Below are positions 40,239-48,826 of a stretch of 64,000 nucleotides of DNA, in pieces (the first letter of the stretch is position 1; each line of letters starts with the position of its first letter). Location: contig CAWKOH010000004.1 of assembly GCA_963851245.1 (NCBI GenBank), positions 186,001 to 250,000 of the forward strand, in the 5' to 3' direction. The stretch is from CAWKOH01 sp963851245. Lineage in GTDB: Bacteria; Actinomycetota; Acidimicrobiia; Acidimicrobiales; Palsa-688. The position numbers and the translations under genes were made by a program. The notes below the pieces were generated by a model that saw only the letters and a list, made by a program, of their open reading frames with translations, was not told the DNA's origin and searched no databases.

Positions 40239-42413
40239 TTGATTCGGGTGCTGGCCGACCGTGTCCGAGTTGAGGAAACGGCTCGACGTGGTCGAGACCT
40301 GCATCCAGCCAAGTCAACCTTGACCGGAGAGACCGTCACACCCGGCCAGTATTTTCGTGCCGTGGACGATTTCGACCGGCGGGCACTGGACCTCCTGAGA
40401 CGTCTGACGAACCGCGCTGCTCCCGAGTGGCACCCCGGCCAGCTGGAAGCCATCCGAGCTCTAGCCCTGCATCGCCGGCGGGTTCTGGTCGTCCAACGAA
40501 CCGGGTGGGGCAAGAGTGCGGTCTACTTCATTGCTACCCGGATGCTGCGCGACGCGGGTAGCGGACCGACTCTCCTCGTGTCGCCCCTGCTGGCCCTCAT
40601 GCGCAACCAGATCGATGCGGCGGAGCGGATGGGGGTGCAAGCGCGCACCATCAACTCGTCGAATACTTCAGAGTGGGACGAGATCATCGACGAAGTAGGC
40701 AAGGGTCAGGTTGACGTCCTGCTCATCTCTCCGGAGCGCCTGGCGAATCGAGACTTCCAGGACAAGGTGCTCAGCAGGATCGGGACATCGACTGGCCTGC
40801 TCGTCGTCGATGAGGCGCACTGCATCAGCGACTGGGGCCACGATTTCCGACCCGACTATCGAAGAGTGAAGCGGATCCTTGACCTCCTTCCCGACACCGT
40901 TCCCGTACTTGGCTGTACGGCTACGGCGAACAGGCGGGTGACCGAGGACGTGGCTACCCAACTTGGAGCCGGGCTCGAGGTATTCCGAGGAGAACTCGGC
41001 CGAGAAGGGCTGGCGCTCCAGGTGGCGACGATGCCTTCGCAGGCGGCCCGGCTCGCCTGGCTGGCCATGACTGTTCCGCACTTGCCGGGCACGGGCATCG
41101 TCTACTGCTTGACAAAAGGCGACGTGGATCTGGTTACGGGGTGGTTACAACAGAAAGGGACCAGTGCTCGGCGGTACACCGGCGATTCGGGGGATCGAGA
41201 AGACATCGAGCAGGACCTGCTGGGCAATCGACTCAAGGTGGTGGTGGCCACGTCCGCCCTCGGTATGGGCTTCGACAAGCCTGACCTGGCGTTCGTCATT
41301 CACTTCCAAGCGCCGGGCTCGGTGATCACCTACTATCAGCAGGTTGGCCGGGCCGGTCGCCAGTTGGACACTTCGTTGGGGATCCTCCTGCGTGGCGAGG
41401 AAGATCGAAGCATCCAGGACTGGTTCATCAACTCAGCCTTTCCGACAGCGGACGAATGTCGGCAGGTGTTGAGCTTTCTGGAAGGACAAGAGGGGTGGGT
41501 GAAGCTCTCCGAGATAGAGCGAGCCGTTAACGTGAGGCCTTCCCGCTTGACGAACCTTCTGAAGAATCTCGAAGTCGACGGAATTGTCATGGCGGATGGC
41601 CTGAAGTACCAGCGGACGGTTCGAAGCTTCACTTTCGACGCAGAACGGGTCGATGCAATCACTGCACTCCGCCGACTCGAACAGGAGGAGATGCTCGAGT
41701 ACGGACTGATCGACTCAGGATGCCGGATGGCCTTTCTAAGGCGAGCCTTGGATGACCCGGACCCGTCACCGTGCGGAATCTGCGACCTGTGTCGCGGACC
41801 GGCTCTCGGTCTCGAGGTCGACGAGATGATGGCGATCGACGCCTCGTCGTTTGTTCGCCAGAGGCCGATTGCCATTTACCCGCGGAAGCAATGGCCCGAC
41901 CGCCGACGGATCCCGGAGACCTCGCGGGTGGACGAGGGGCGGGCGCTCTGCCGGTGGGGGGACGGGGGATGGGGTGACCTCGTCAGGCGCGGGAAGCAGG
42001 TAGATGGGTGGTTCGACGGTCAGTTGGTTGAAGCCCTCGCTGACCTCATCGATGACTGGCAGCCCACGCCGCGGCGCGAGTGGTGGGTAACCTGGGTTCC
42101 ATCACTGAACCAACCTGAACTCGTAGCGGGTCTGGGCCGAAGGTTGGCGGCCAGACTGGATCTGCCCGCAGTCGAAGCCTTGCGGAAAGTCAGGCCGACC
42201 GAACCGCAGAAGACGATGCAGAACAGTGCTCAGCAGTACGCCAATGTCAATGGCGCATTCACTGTCGTTACCCCGACCCCGAAGGGTACAGTCCTCCTGG
42301 TGGACGACGTCGTGGACTCGGGGTGGACGCTGACCCATGTCGGCAGCCTGCTAAGAGACGCCGGATGTACATCGGTGATACCGATAGCTCTCGCTTACAG
42401 CGGCGGATCGTGA
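40239..42413 (+). CDS. RecQ-family helicase fused to a phosphoribosyltransferase domain, operon gene 3
   Basis: The 724-residue protein carries RecQ helicase motifs: QRTGWGKSAVYF (Lys92), VVDEAHCISDWGHDFRPDY (Asp191, Glu192), TSALGMGFDKPD and YYQQVGRAGR. A Cys cluster, CGICDLC, lies at about 510-516. After about residue 590 there is a ComF-like type I phosphoribosyltransferase: WWVTWVPSLNQPELVAGLGR, a KVRPTEPQKTM flexible loop, and the PRPP loop VLLVDDVVDSGWTLT with Asp689-Asp690. Helicase and phosphoribosyltransferase on one chain is unusual. The TTG at 40239 is used, though GTG at 40248 or 40362 is also possible. The stop overlaps the DprA start by four bases. Confidence 0.85.
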   Translation: MIRVLADRVRVEETARRGRDLHPAKSTLTGETVTPGQYFRAVDDFDRRALDLLRRLTNRAAPEWHPGQLEAIRALALHRRRVLVVQRTGWGKSAVYFIATRMLRDAGSGPTLLVSPLLALMRNQIDAAERMGVQARTINSSNTSEWDEIIDEVGKGQVDVLLISPERLANRDFQDKVLSRIGTSTGLLVVDEAHCISDWGHDFRPDYRRVKRILDLLPDTVPVLGCTATANRRVTEDVATQLGAGLEVFRGELGREGLALQVATMPSQAARLAWLAMTVPHLPGTGIVYCLTKGDVDLVTGWLQQKGTSARRYTGDSGDREDIEQDLLGNRLKVVVATSALGMGFDKPDLAFVIHFQAPGSVITYYQQVGRAGRQLDTSLGILLRGEEDRSIQDWFINSAFPTADECRQVLSFLEGQEGWVKLSEIERAVNVRPSRLTNLLKNLEVDGIVMADGLKYQRTVRSFTFDAERVDAITALRRLEQEEMLEYGLIDSGCRMAFLRRALDDPDPSPCGICDLCRGPALGLEVDEMMAIDASSFVRQRPIAIYPRKQWPDRRRIPETSRVDEGRALCRWGDGGWGDLVRRGKQVDGWFDGQLVEALADLIDDWQPTPRREWWVTWVPSLNQPELVAGLGRRLAARLDLPAVEALRKVRPTEPQKTMQNSAQQYANVNGAFTVVTPTPKGTVLLVDDVVDSGWTLTHVGSLLRDAGCTSVIPIALAYSGGS

Positions 42414-43723
42414 GCGGTCTCTCTCAGGACTCGCTCGCGGTCCTGGCGCTGACGAACAGACTCCACCCCTCCGACGCCTCGGGCGTACGACCCCTGAAGG
42501 CGTCTGACCTGTGGGGGCTTCTGGAAAAGGTGCCGGAGTTAACGTCGCTCTTCGGGCTCGACTCAAAGTCCATCAGCGATATGACCGGTCTGCCCTTGGC
42601 GGAGTCGGAGCGCATAAGCCGACTTCTCGACAGCGGTGTGGGTCTGGCAGTGCAGCTGGATTCCCTGCTGGATCGGGGGATCGTCCCGGTGACTGCTCTT
42701 GACTCCCGCTATCCAGAACGGCTCCGCCGGCGACTCGACGTAGCAGCGCCACCGGTCCTCTACTGCGCGGGTGAATTGCCGCTGCTTGATTCCGAAAGTA
42801 TCGGGGTGGTCGGGTCGCGCGACATCGGACCGGACGCTGTCGACGCCGCCCGCTCCATCGCCCATGCCATCGCGTCGGTGGGGCTTCCTTTGGTATCTGG
42901 GGGAGCCAAGGGAGTCGACAAGATCAGCATGGGTGCTGCGAGCGAGGCCGGTGGTGCGGTGGTCGGAGTTCTGGCTGACTCTTTGGAGCAGGCGATCAGC
43001 CGCCGCGACAACCGCCAGGCGTTGCTCGAAGGCGTCGCCTGCCTTTGCACACCGTACAGCCCTGTGGCCCGTTTCACAGCCGGCAATGCCATGGGCCGTA
43101 ACAAGATCATCTATGGCCTGTCACGGGTCACCGTGGTGGTTGCTAGCTCGCAAGGAGAGGGCGGAACCTGGGCCGGGGCGACTGAAGCTCTTCGAAAGCG
43201 ATACGGCCGGGTGGCAGTCTGGGTTGGTCCCGGAGCCGGGCCCGGGAACATCCCCCTGGTCAAGGCGGGTGGGGCCCCGATCGACCTTGCCGAGGACGTA
43301 CTGAAAGTCGACGAGTTGGACCGGTCCGATGCCGCCCCAGCCCAGATGGTACTCACCTTCAATGGCACCTCAGAGACCGACGGTAGGAGGGGATCCGGAG
43401 GAGAGGTGCAAGATGAGGACGCCCCACGTGAGCAGATCGATTTCGCAGATAAGAGCTCAGCCATCCCGAGTCGACCCGCCGGCGCCCTCAATCCAAGCCC
43501 GACGGGAACCTGCTGGTGTGGATGTGGCAAGCCGGTGGAGGGCGACGCCTTCTTCGTTCCCAGGCATGCACCAGGAGCTGCTCAGCGGGCCGTGATAAAG
43601 CACTTCGGGAGCGTTGAGTCATTCCTCTTGATGTTGGGAGAGGATCGCCGGGGAGGCGGACCGCATCACCCCCTGGATGCAGGATCGGAAGCTGACCCTT
43701 CGGGCGATAAAGACGATATTTGA
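42410..43723 (+). CDS. DprA-like protein with Cys-rich C-terminal extension, operon gene 4
   Basis: The GTG at 42410 overlaps the RecQ stop (GTGA), giving 437 residues. The Rossmann core is DprA-like: VTALDSRYPERLRRRL, PPVLYCAGELPLLDSESIGV, VVGSRDIGPDAVDAARSIAH, LPLVSGGAKGVDKISMGAAS and RNKIIYGLSRVTVVVASSQG. The usual DprA glycine pattern is present, although the segment after it (EGGTWAGATEALRKRYG) matches the SGS..TA..A.. region only loosely. An acidic linker leads to a C-terminal CWCGCGKPVEGDAFFVPRHA, a probable zinc-binding module absent from housekeeping DprA. Its partners are phage- or plasmid-defence-like rather than competence genes. Confidence 0.8.
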   Translation: MSGLSQDSLAVLALTNRLHPSDASGVRPLKASDLWGLLEKVPELTSLFGLDSKSISDMTGLPLAESERISRLLDSGVGLAVQLDSLLDRGIVPVTALDSRYPERLRRRLDVAAPPVLYCAGELPLLDSESIGVVGSRDIGPDAVDAARSIAHAIASVGLPLVSGGAKGVDKISMGAASEAGGAVVGVLADSLEQAISRRDNRQALLEGVACLCTPYSPVARFTAGNAMGRNKIIYGLSRVTVVVASSQGEGGTWAGATEALRKRYGRVAVWVGPGAGPGNIPLVKAGGAPIDLAEDVLKVDELDRSDAAPAQMVLTFNGTSETDGRRGSGGEVQDEDAPREQIDFADKSSAIPSRPAGALNPSPTGTCWCGCGKPVEGDAFFVPRHAPGAAQRAVIKHFGSVESFLLMLGEDRRGGGPHHPLDAGSEADPSGDKDDI

Positions 43724-43738
43724 CAGCGGCGACCAGAC

Positions 43739-44176
43739 GTGGCACTCCGGTACGAGGCACTGACGCGGTTTCTGGAAGATCAATCCAACGAGGAGCCGTT
43801 ATCTAAAGATGGCGAGTCCTCCGAGAATCGGAACTTGGACCTACCTTCAGCCGAGGGGAAATTTGTCGACAACGGTCCTTCTATCCACGTGGAGGATCGC
43901 TCTACGAGAATCGAATACCTCAGATTCGATATGTTCGATGCCGAACCTCATTACCACTATATGAAAACGGGAGTCAGTAACCGGCTTGTGGTTTTCGATC
44001 ATGCGGCCAACGGTTATATGGCGTCGTGGACGTTGAGGTGCTTGCGTCATCGGCTGCCTGAAATGCTCATCGAGGCGGGGGCCGAGCACTTCAGCGCCAA
44101 CCTTGACATCGAGGCTCTGTTTAAGGCACCGAACGAGATCGCATCCGTACTCGAGTGCGCCATGGATCAACAGTGA
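43739..44176 (+). CDS. Small unrecognised protein after the DprA gene
   Basis: The 145-residue protein is read from a GTG 15 bases after the DprA stop. The C-terminal part is conserved-looking: RIEYLRFDMFDAEPHYHYMK, FDHAANGYMASWTLRCLRHR, LPEMLIEAGAEHFSANLD. The HYHY motif could bind metal. No family was recognised. Spacing suggests a fifth gene of the ATPase-RecQ-DprA operon. Confidence 0.6.
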   Translation: MALRYEALTRFLEDQSNEEPLSKDGESSENRNLDLPSAEGKFVDNGPSIHVEDRSTRIEYLRFDMFDAEPHYHYMKTGVSNRLVVFDHAANGYMASWTLRCLRHRLPEMLIEAGAEHFSANLDIEALFKAPNEIASVLECAMDQQ

Positions 44177-44331
44177 GCGATCACCAGATCATGGGGCCCC
44201 GAAATATATCGGTCGTAGTTAATCACCGAAATCGTCCTCGCTCATGTTAATGATGCTTGATCAGCGGAGTAGCAGACCGCTAAAGGGCTTTCGCACAATG
44301 CGTCGCTCGTAGCTTTCCACCGGGCGCCCCA

Positions 44332-45504
44332 TCAGATGTCCCAGGTGGCGTATACGCGCGGGGCGGAGCGCAGGATGGCGCCGCTGGGTTCGCTGGCCTC
44401 GACCAACTTGAGGTTGGGGAGCCGGTCCAGTACCACGTCGAGGGCGACCGTGAGCTGTTGGCGGGCCAGATGGTTGCCGGGACAGTATTTGACCCCGAGC
44501 CCGAAGGTGAGGATCTCCGAGGCTTCCCGGCGGGGATCGAACCGATCAGGGTCGCGGTAGCGGTCGGGATCCCGGTTGGCGGCGGCGATACCGGCCAGGA
44601 TAAACGCCCCTTCGGGTAGTTCGGTCCCAGCCAGCACCCCGCCATAGGGGGCACGGCGGGGCAGCAGCGGCACTGCCGGTTCCCAGCGCAGCAGCTCGTG
44701 GATTATGTTGGGTCGCAGCTGCGGGTGTTCGCGGGCCGCTTCGAGCACCCCAGGCTGGGCCAAAAGGGCCCACAGCAGGCTGGCCATCGAGTCCGAGGTG
44801 GTGGTGGCGCCCACTGCGAAGAGCAGGCGGACGTGATTGATGATCTCCTGGTCGCTCAGTCGTTGGCCGAAACGCTCGGCTGCCATGAGCTGCGACAGCA
44901 CGTCCTGGCCAGGGGACCGGCGCCGCTGTTCGAGGGCGGCCTGGATGGTGGCGCTGATCTCGTCTACCGCGCTTGTCGGGTCGAGATCGCTGAAGCTTTG
45001 CCCAAACATGGCCAGGGCCAGCTGACGCATGCGCTCCTCGTCCCCTGAGGGCAGACCGAGCTTGCGGCTGATAGCCCAAAAGGGAAACACCCGAGCCAGT
45101 TCGGCCACTAGGTCGGCTTCGCCCCGGACGGCGAAGCGGTCGACTACTTCGTGGGCCAGCGGGGTCAGGGCTTCATCCACAAAGCGGGTGACCGCCCGGG
45201 ACCGAAACGCCGGTGTGGCGAGTTGGCGGTAGGTGTCGTGGCGAGGGTTCTCCATAGAGATGAACGTGTCGCCCACCTGGAGCATGATCGTCTCCTGGTA
45301 CGCCGGCGCCCCCGGGAAGTGCTCGTCGTCGAGAAAAAATGTCCGCAACTCCGGGAACCGGCTGATGAGGTAAGCCGGCCCGCCCATCATCTTCACCTCC
45401 GTCAGCCCCGGCCGTTCCCTCGCCTCTCGTAACAAATCGTGCAGAGCTCGGCCCGCAAGAGGCTCAACCGCCACATCCACATCCAGAACCGTCGAACTGA
45501 TCAA
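44332..45504 (-). CDS. Cytochrome P450
   Basis: The 390-residue bacterial P450 has the I-helix oxygen-binding segment LLFAVGATTTSDS, the K-helix ExxR in IIHELLRW, and the haem loop FGLGVKYCPGNHLA with the Cys341 thiolate ligand. It is soluble and needs separate ferredoxin and reductase partners, which are not in this window. The I-helix has AVGATTT in place of the common AGxDTT, so the acidic residue before the Thr is missing. The substrate is unknown. The gene is intact and isolated. Confidence 0.92.
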   Translation of the reverse strand: MISSTVLDVDVAVEPLAGRALHDLLREARERPGLTEVKMMGGPAYLISRFPELRTFFLDDEHFPGAPAYQETIMLQVGDTFISMENPRHDTYRQLATPAFRSRAVTRFVDEALTPLAHEVVDRFAVRGEADLVAELARVFPFWAISRKLGLPSGDEERMRQLALAMFGQSFSDLDPTSAVDEISATIQAALEQRRRSPGQDVLSQLMAAERFGQRLSDQEIINHVRLLFAVGATTTSDSMASLLWALLAQPGVLEAAREHPQLRPNIIHELLRWEPAVPLLPRRAPYGGVLAGTELPEGAFILAGIAAANRDPDRYRDPDRFDPRREASEILTFGLGVKYCPGNHLARQQLTVALDVVLDRLPNLKLVEASEPSGAILRSAPRVYATWDI

Positions 45505-46045
45505 CCCCAGTCCTCCCCACCCATCACTTCAACCAATGTGCCGGCAAGGGAACCGTACCCCAATCCCGAACTCCCCGCCCCAGGCCGAAACCAGCCGTCC
45601 ACGCTCAGGCTATTGGCTTGGACGCTGGGGCCGAGTGTCACCAGCTAGCTCCGAAAAAATGCGACCCGCATGCTTGGGCGAACATGCTCATCGGTGTTCT
45701 GCAGCCAGTGTGGCAACCTGGCGGATGGCGTAACCCCACCGACGCTGCGCTCATTAGGACGGCCCAGTGGCAGCAGATGGCTGCCACGGCCATGGCAGCT
45801 GGGCTCACGGCCTTCCTCACGTCGTAGCCCGCAAGACCTCATCGCCGGCCCGGCTGCTACGGGGCGCCCGGTCGGAGACAACCCATCTCAGCGGACGGCA
45901 GGGGGGAATTGGCTGTCTCTCTCGATTCTCTCAGGTCAGATGTCGCCTTTGCAGCTACCGTTTCGACCATGGGGTCGGTCGCGGCCGCCCCCATTTCTGG
46001 ATCGGTGATAGTCGTTGCGTCGGCACCGTCCTGTGAGGGCTCCCA
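45505..46045. other. Intergenic region between P450 and protein kinase genes
   Basis: This 541-base region must contain the divergent promoters of the P450 and kinase genes. No ORF with family resemblance and no RNA gene was seen. Confidence 0.45.
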
Positions 46046-47911
46046 GTGATATCGGATCTGTGCGAGAGTGATCCGCGCCGCGTAGGGCCCTACCGGCTCC
46101 TGGGAAAAATCGGCGCGGGCGGAATGAGAATAGTCTATTTGGCGTCCTCACCAGCTCACGATGCGGTGGCGCTCAAACTGATTCGCCCAGAACTCGCTGA
46201 CGACCAGGAATTCCGGCGGCGTTTCCGGTCCGAAGTGGGGATTGTGCGACGCGTAGGCGGGGTCTGTACAGCGAAGGTCCGAGACGCTGACGTGGACGCG
46301 GACCGTCCATGGGTTGTCACAGATTTCGTGGCTGGCCCGAACCTGAGGGACTTGGTGGATCGACACGGACCTGTACCGCCAGACCAGCAACGTGCCTTGG
46401 CGCTCGGTCTGACGGAAGCCTTGGTCGCCATACACCGGGCGGGAGTCGTGCACCGCGACCTCAAGCCGGAAACGTTCTCTGTTCGCCTAGCGGACCGAAG
46501 GTCATCGATTCGCTATTGCCCGAGCGGCGGATGCAGCTTTGGTCACTCTGACCGGGGAGGTCATCGGCTCGCCGGCTTGGATGTCCCCCGAGCAGGTTGA
46601 CGGGGGTCCGGTCACCTCCAGCGCCGACATGTTCTCGTTAGGGTCGGTGCTCGTCTTCGCCGCTACCGGCCACCCGCCCTTCGGCAAGGGCCAGCTGGAA
46701 GGGGTCATGTGGAGGATTCTCAACGAGGCGCCTGACCCGCGACGGCGGCTCGCTCGATGCGGAGCTTCGGCCGCTGGTGGTCCGGATGCTCGAAAAGGAC
46801 CCCGCTCAGCGGCCGAGCGCTCAAGAGCTACTTGACCAGCTACCGGGGCCGGGCCGAGCCGAGATGGGGACGATCACGCAAGCTCTCAATCGCAGCTGGA
46901 TATTGCCCGCCAGCGAGGTCATCCACGTCGATTCCGCCGAGGGTGGTCGGCAAGGAATAGACGTGGATGCCAGGGAGGAAGTATCGACACCAGCCGGTGC
47001 CCCAGGAAACTCTCACCTTGCAGGGCGAGCATCTGGCTGGCATGTGGACCCAGAAGGCAATGGCGGTCTTCGCAGGTGGGACGGTATCGCCTGGACCGAT
47101 AACTTCGCCGACGCCCCATCCATCGAGCCTGGGTCTCAGTCACCCTTGGGCATCGATGAAAGCGGCGATCAGCCAGAGCGTAGGCCGGCCACTCGCCATA
47201 TCGCAGGGAGGTTGTTACTCGGGGGGATCGCGGTACTGATCGTGATCACCGGCACGGTGATCGGAGCCCTGCAACTTAACACCGGAGGCACGAACGCGCG
47301 CCCGGGTGGCCACATCCGTTACAACGAATTCGCGGGCGGCCGGAAGCACTCCCGCTTCGCCGTCTGCAACTCAGGGTCAAGGCCCGAACCAGTCGCCAAC
47401 ATCGACTTCAACGCAGGCCGGAGGCAGCCTGGCGGTTAGCCACGAACTGGCAGCACGGGCACTACCCCCGCCGGATGGCTACTCCGGCGGACCCGGCAAC
47501 GGGTTGTATTCCTCTGGATTCACCACAACGACCGTTTACGACCAGCTAGCAGGCACCGGTTCGGCTGCATCAGACGGATTCGTGGGGGGCTACGAGGCGA
47601 GCTACAACGACACTTCTGACGACTTCATAGACATCCAGCTGCTGCGGTTTTCCTCACCGCAAGATGCCGGGCAAGCTAAGGGAACAAACTCGGGCCTCCT
47701 CCCCTCTGACTCAGCCAAGCAGTCGGCGTTTCCCGGCATACCCGGAGCCGTCGCGGACGACGGGACCAAGCAAACGTACGGCTCGTACCACCATCAGATT
47801 GTCGCAACCAAAAGTTCCGTGCTGATGCTGATCGTCTATTCGCTCTCGACAAGTGGTCCAACGCCAGCCGGCCTATCCGCCTGGGCCCAACAGCAGTACG
47901 CCCACCTCTAG
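46046..47911 (+). CDS. Transmembrane Ser/Thr protein kinase with DUF2510 segment, frameshifted
   Basis: The GTG start gives an N-terminal kinase domain: LLGKIGAGGMRIVYLASSP (an Arg where the loop usually has Gly), VALKLIRPEL, VVHRDLKPE, then after indels NVLCSPSGPKVID, FAIARAADAALVTLTG and GSPAWMSPEQVDGG. A DUF2510 motif, GWHVDPEGNGGLRRWDG, precedes one membrane helix (LLLGGIAVLIVITGTVIGAL). An extracellular Ser/Thr-rich linker and sensor-like domain end at 47911. The frame breaks near 46470 and 46510 are cured by one extra A in GAAA and one T in GATTC. Others lie near 46745 and 47310. The metal-binding DFG reads DFA. Confidence 0.75.
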
Positions 47912-47915
47912 GTGC

Positions 47916-48362
47916 TCACAGATTGCGCGGGCCGGGTCCTTGCTCTTGGAGACGGTCTCCAGGGTTGACGAGCTTGCACAGCCCGAGGGAGAGGCATCCG
48001 CAGCCGATGCAGCCGGTGAGGCGGTCCCGTAAGTGCTGTAAAGCAGTTATCCGCTGGTCGAGGTCGTCCCTCCACGCGGCCGAGAGCCTTTCCCAGTCGC
48101 GGCGGGTCGGGGTGCGTTCGTCGGGCAGGCGGTCGAGGGCCTCTTTGATGCGGCGCAGAGGAATCCCGACGGCCTGGGAGGCCCGGATGAACGCGACTCG
48201 CCGCAGTACCTCGCGCGGGTAGCGCCGCTGGTTGCCGGCGGTACGGGTGCTGCGGATGAGGCCTTCGGCCTCATAGAAGTGCAGGGCGGAGACGGCTACG
48301 CCGCTGCGTGAAGCCACCTGGCCGACGGTGAGGTCGCTCGACGAGAGAGAAGATCCGGACAT
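47916..48362 (-). CDS. soxR: SoxR redox-sensing MerR-family regulator
   Basis: With the ATG at 48362 the protein has 148 residues. An N-terminal MerR helix-turn-helix (LTVGQVASRSGVAVSALHFY) is followed by EAEGLIRSTRTAGNQRRYPR and a dimerisation helix. The C-terminal iron-sulphur motif CIGCGCLSLGLC (Cys118, 121, 123, 129) is the exact CX2CXCX5C of SoxR. It senses redox-cycling compounds through [2Fe-2S] oxidation and activates promoters with a long spacer. The shorter start is chosen because a longer reading would run across the SoxR box and into the divergent gene. Many actinobacterial SoxR proteins regulate small quinone- or flavin-reducing enzymes, matching the neighbours. Confidence 0.92.
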   Translation of the reverse strand: MSGSSLSSSDLTVGQVASRSGVAVSALHFYEAEGLIRSTRTAGNQRRYPREVLRRVAFIRASQAVGIPLRRIKEALDRLPDERTPTRRDWERLSAAWRDDLDQRITALQHLRDRLTGCIGCGCLSLGLCKLVNPGDRLQEQGPGPRNL

Positions 48363-48371
48363 TATCCTTGA

Positions 48372-48389
48372 CCTCAACCTTACCTGAGG
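48372..48389. promoter_or_regulatory. SoxR box in the soxR / PPOX divergent promoter
   Basis: The 18-base CCTCAACCTTACCTGAGG has perfect five-base arms (CCTCA/TGAGG) and matches the SoxR operator pattern CCTCAA-N6-TTGAGG closely. It lies between TTGACC (48368-48373, a -35 candidate) and TACGGT (48393-48398, a -10 candidate). Their spacing of 19 bases is the long spacer expected for MerR-type activation. Confidence 0.75.
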
Positions 48390-48405
48390 TTCTACGGTGG
48401 TTGAC

Positions 48406-48825
48406 ATGACGTTCACTTCTGCCGAAGTTCGGTTCCTCACTCGCCAGACCAGGGGTCACCTGGCCACCCTCGGACCGAAGGGGACCCCGCAGGTCAAGCC
48501 ATTGGGTTTCACCTGCAACCCGAGGCTCGGCACCATTGACATCACCGGTTTCAACATGAGCGGTAGCGCCAAGTACCGCAACGTCCAGGTAAAGCCGAAC
48601 GTGGCCTTCGTGGTCGACGAGGTCACCGCAAACGGCATGGATGGCGCCCACTTCCTGGAAATCCGCGGCGTAGCTGAGACCACCACGGGGACCCACGACC
48701 TCCAGGGTCACCTCGCGCCCGAGATCATCCGCATCCATCCCCGACGGATCATCTCCTTCAACGTGGATCCCGACAACCCGGGGTTCCAGGCCCGCAACGT
48801 GGGGCCGAAAGACGAGGCGGCCTGA
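48406..48825 (+). CDS. PPOX-class F420/FMN-dependent oxidoreductase
   Basis: The roughly 139-residue split-barrel protein reads EVRFLTRQTRGHLATLGPKG, GTPQVKPLGFTCNP, then NMSGSAKYRNVQVKPNVAFV and HPRRIISFNVD. This is the pattern of PPOX-class F420-dependent enzymes in actinobacteria. It probably reduces or detoxifies quinone-like compounds. The ATG at 48406 lies only a few bases after the predicted transcription start, so the message may be leaderless. A GTG at 48397 is the alternative. It is the first gene of a SoxR-driven operon and is followed after one base by the quinone oxidoreductase gene. Confidence 0.85.
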   Translation: MTFTSAEVRFLTRQTRGHLATLGPKGTPQVKPLGFTCNPRLGTIDITGFNMSGSAKYRNVQVKPNVAFVVDEVTANGMDGAHFLEIRGVAETTTGTHDLQGHLAPEIIRIHPRRIISFNVDPDNPGFQARNVGPKDEAA

Positions 48826-48826
48826 C

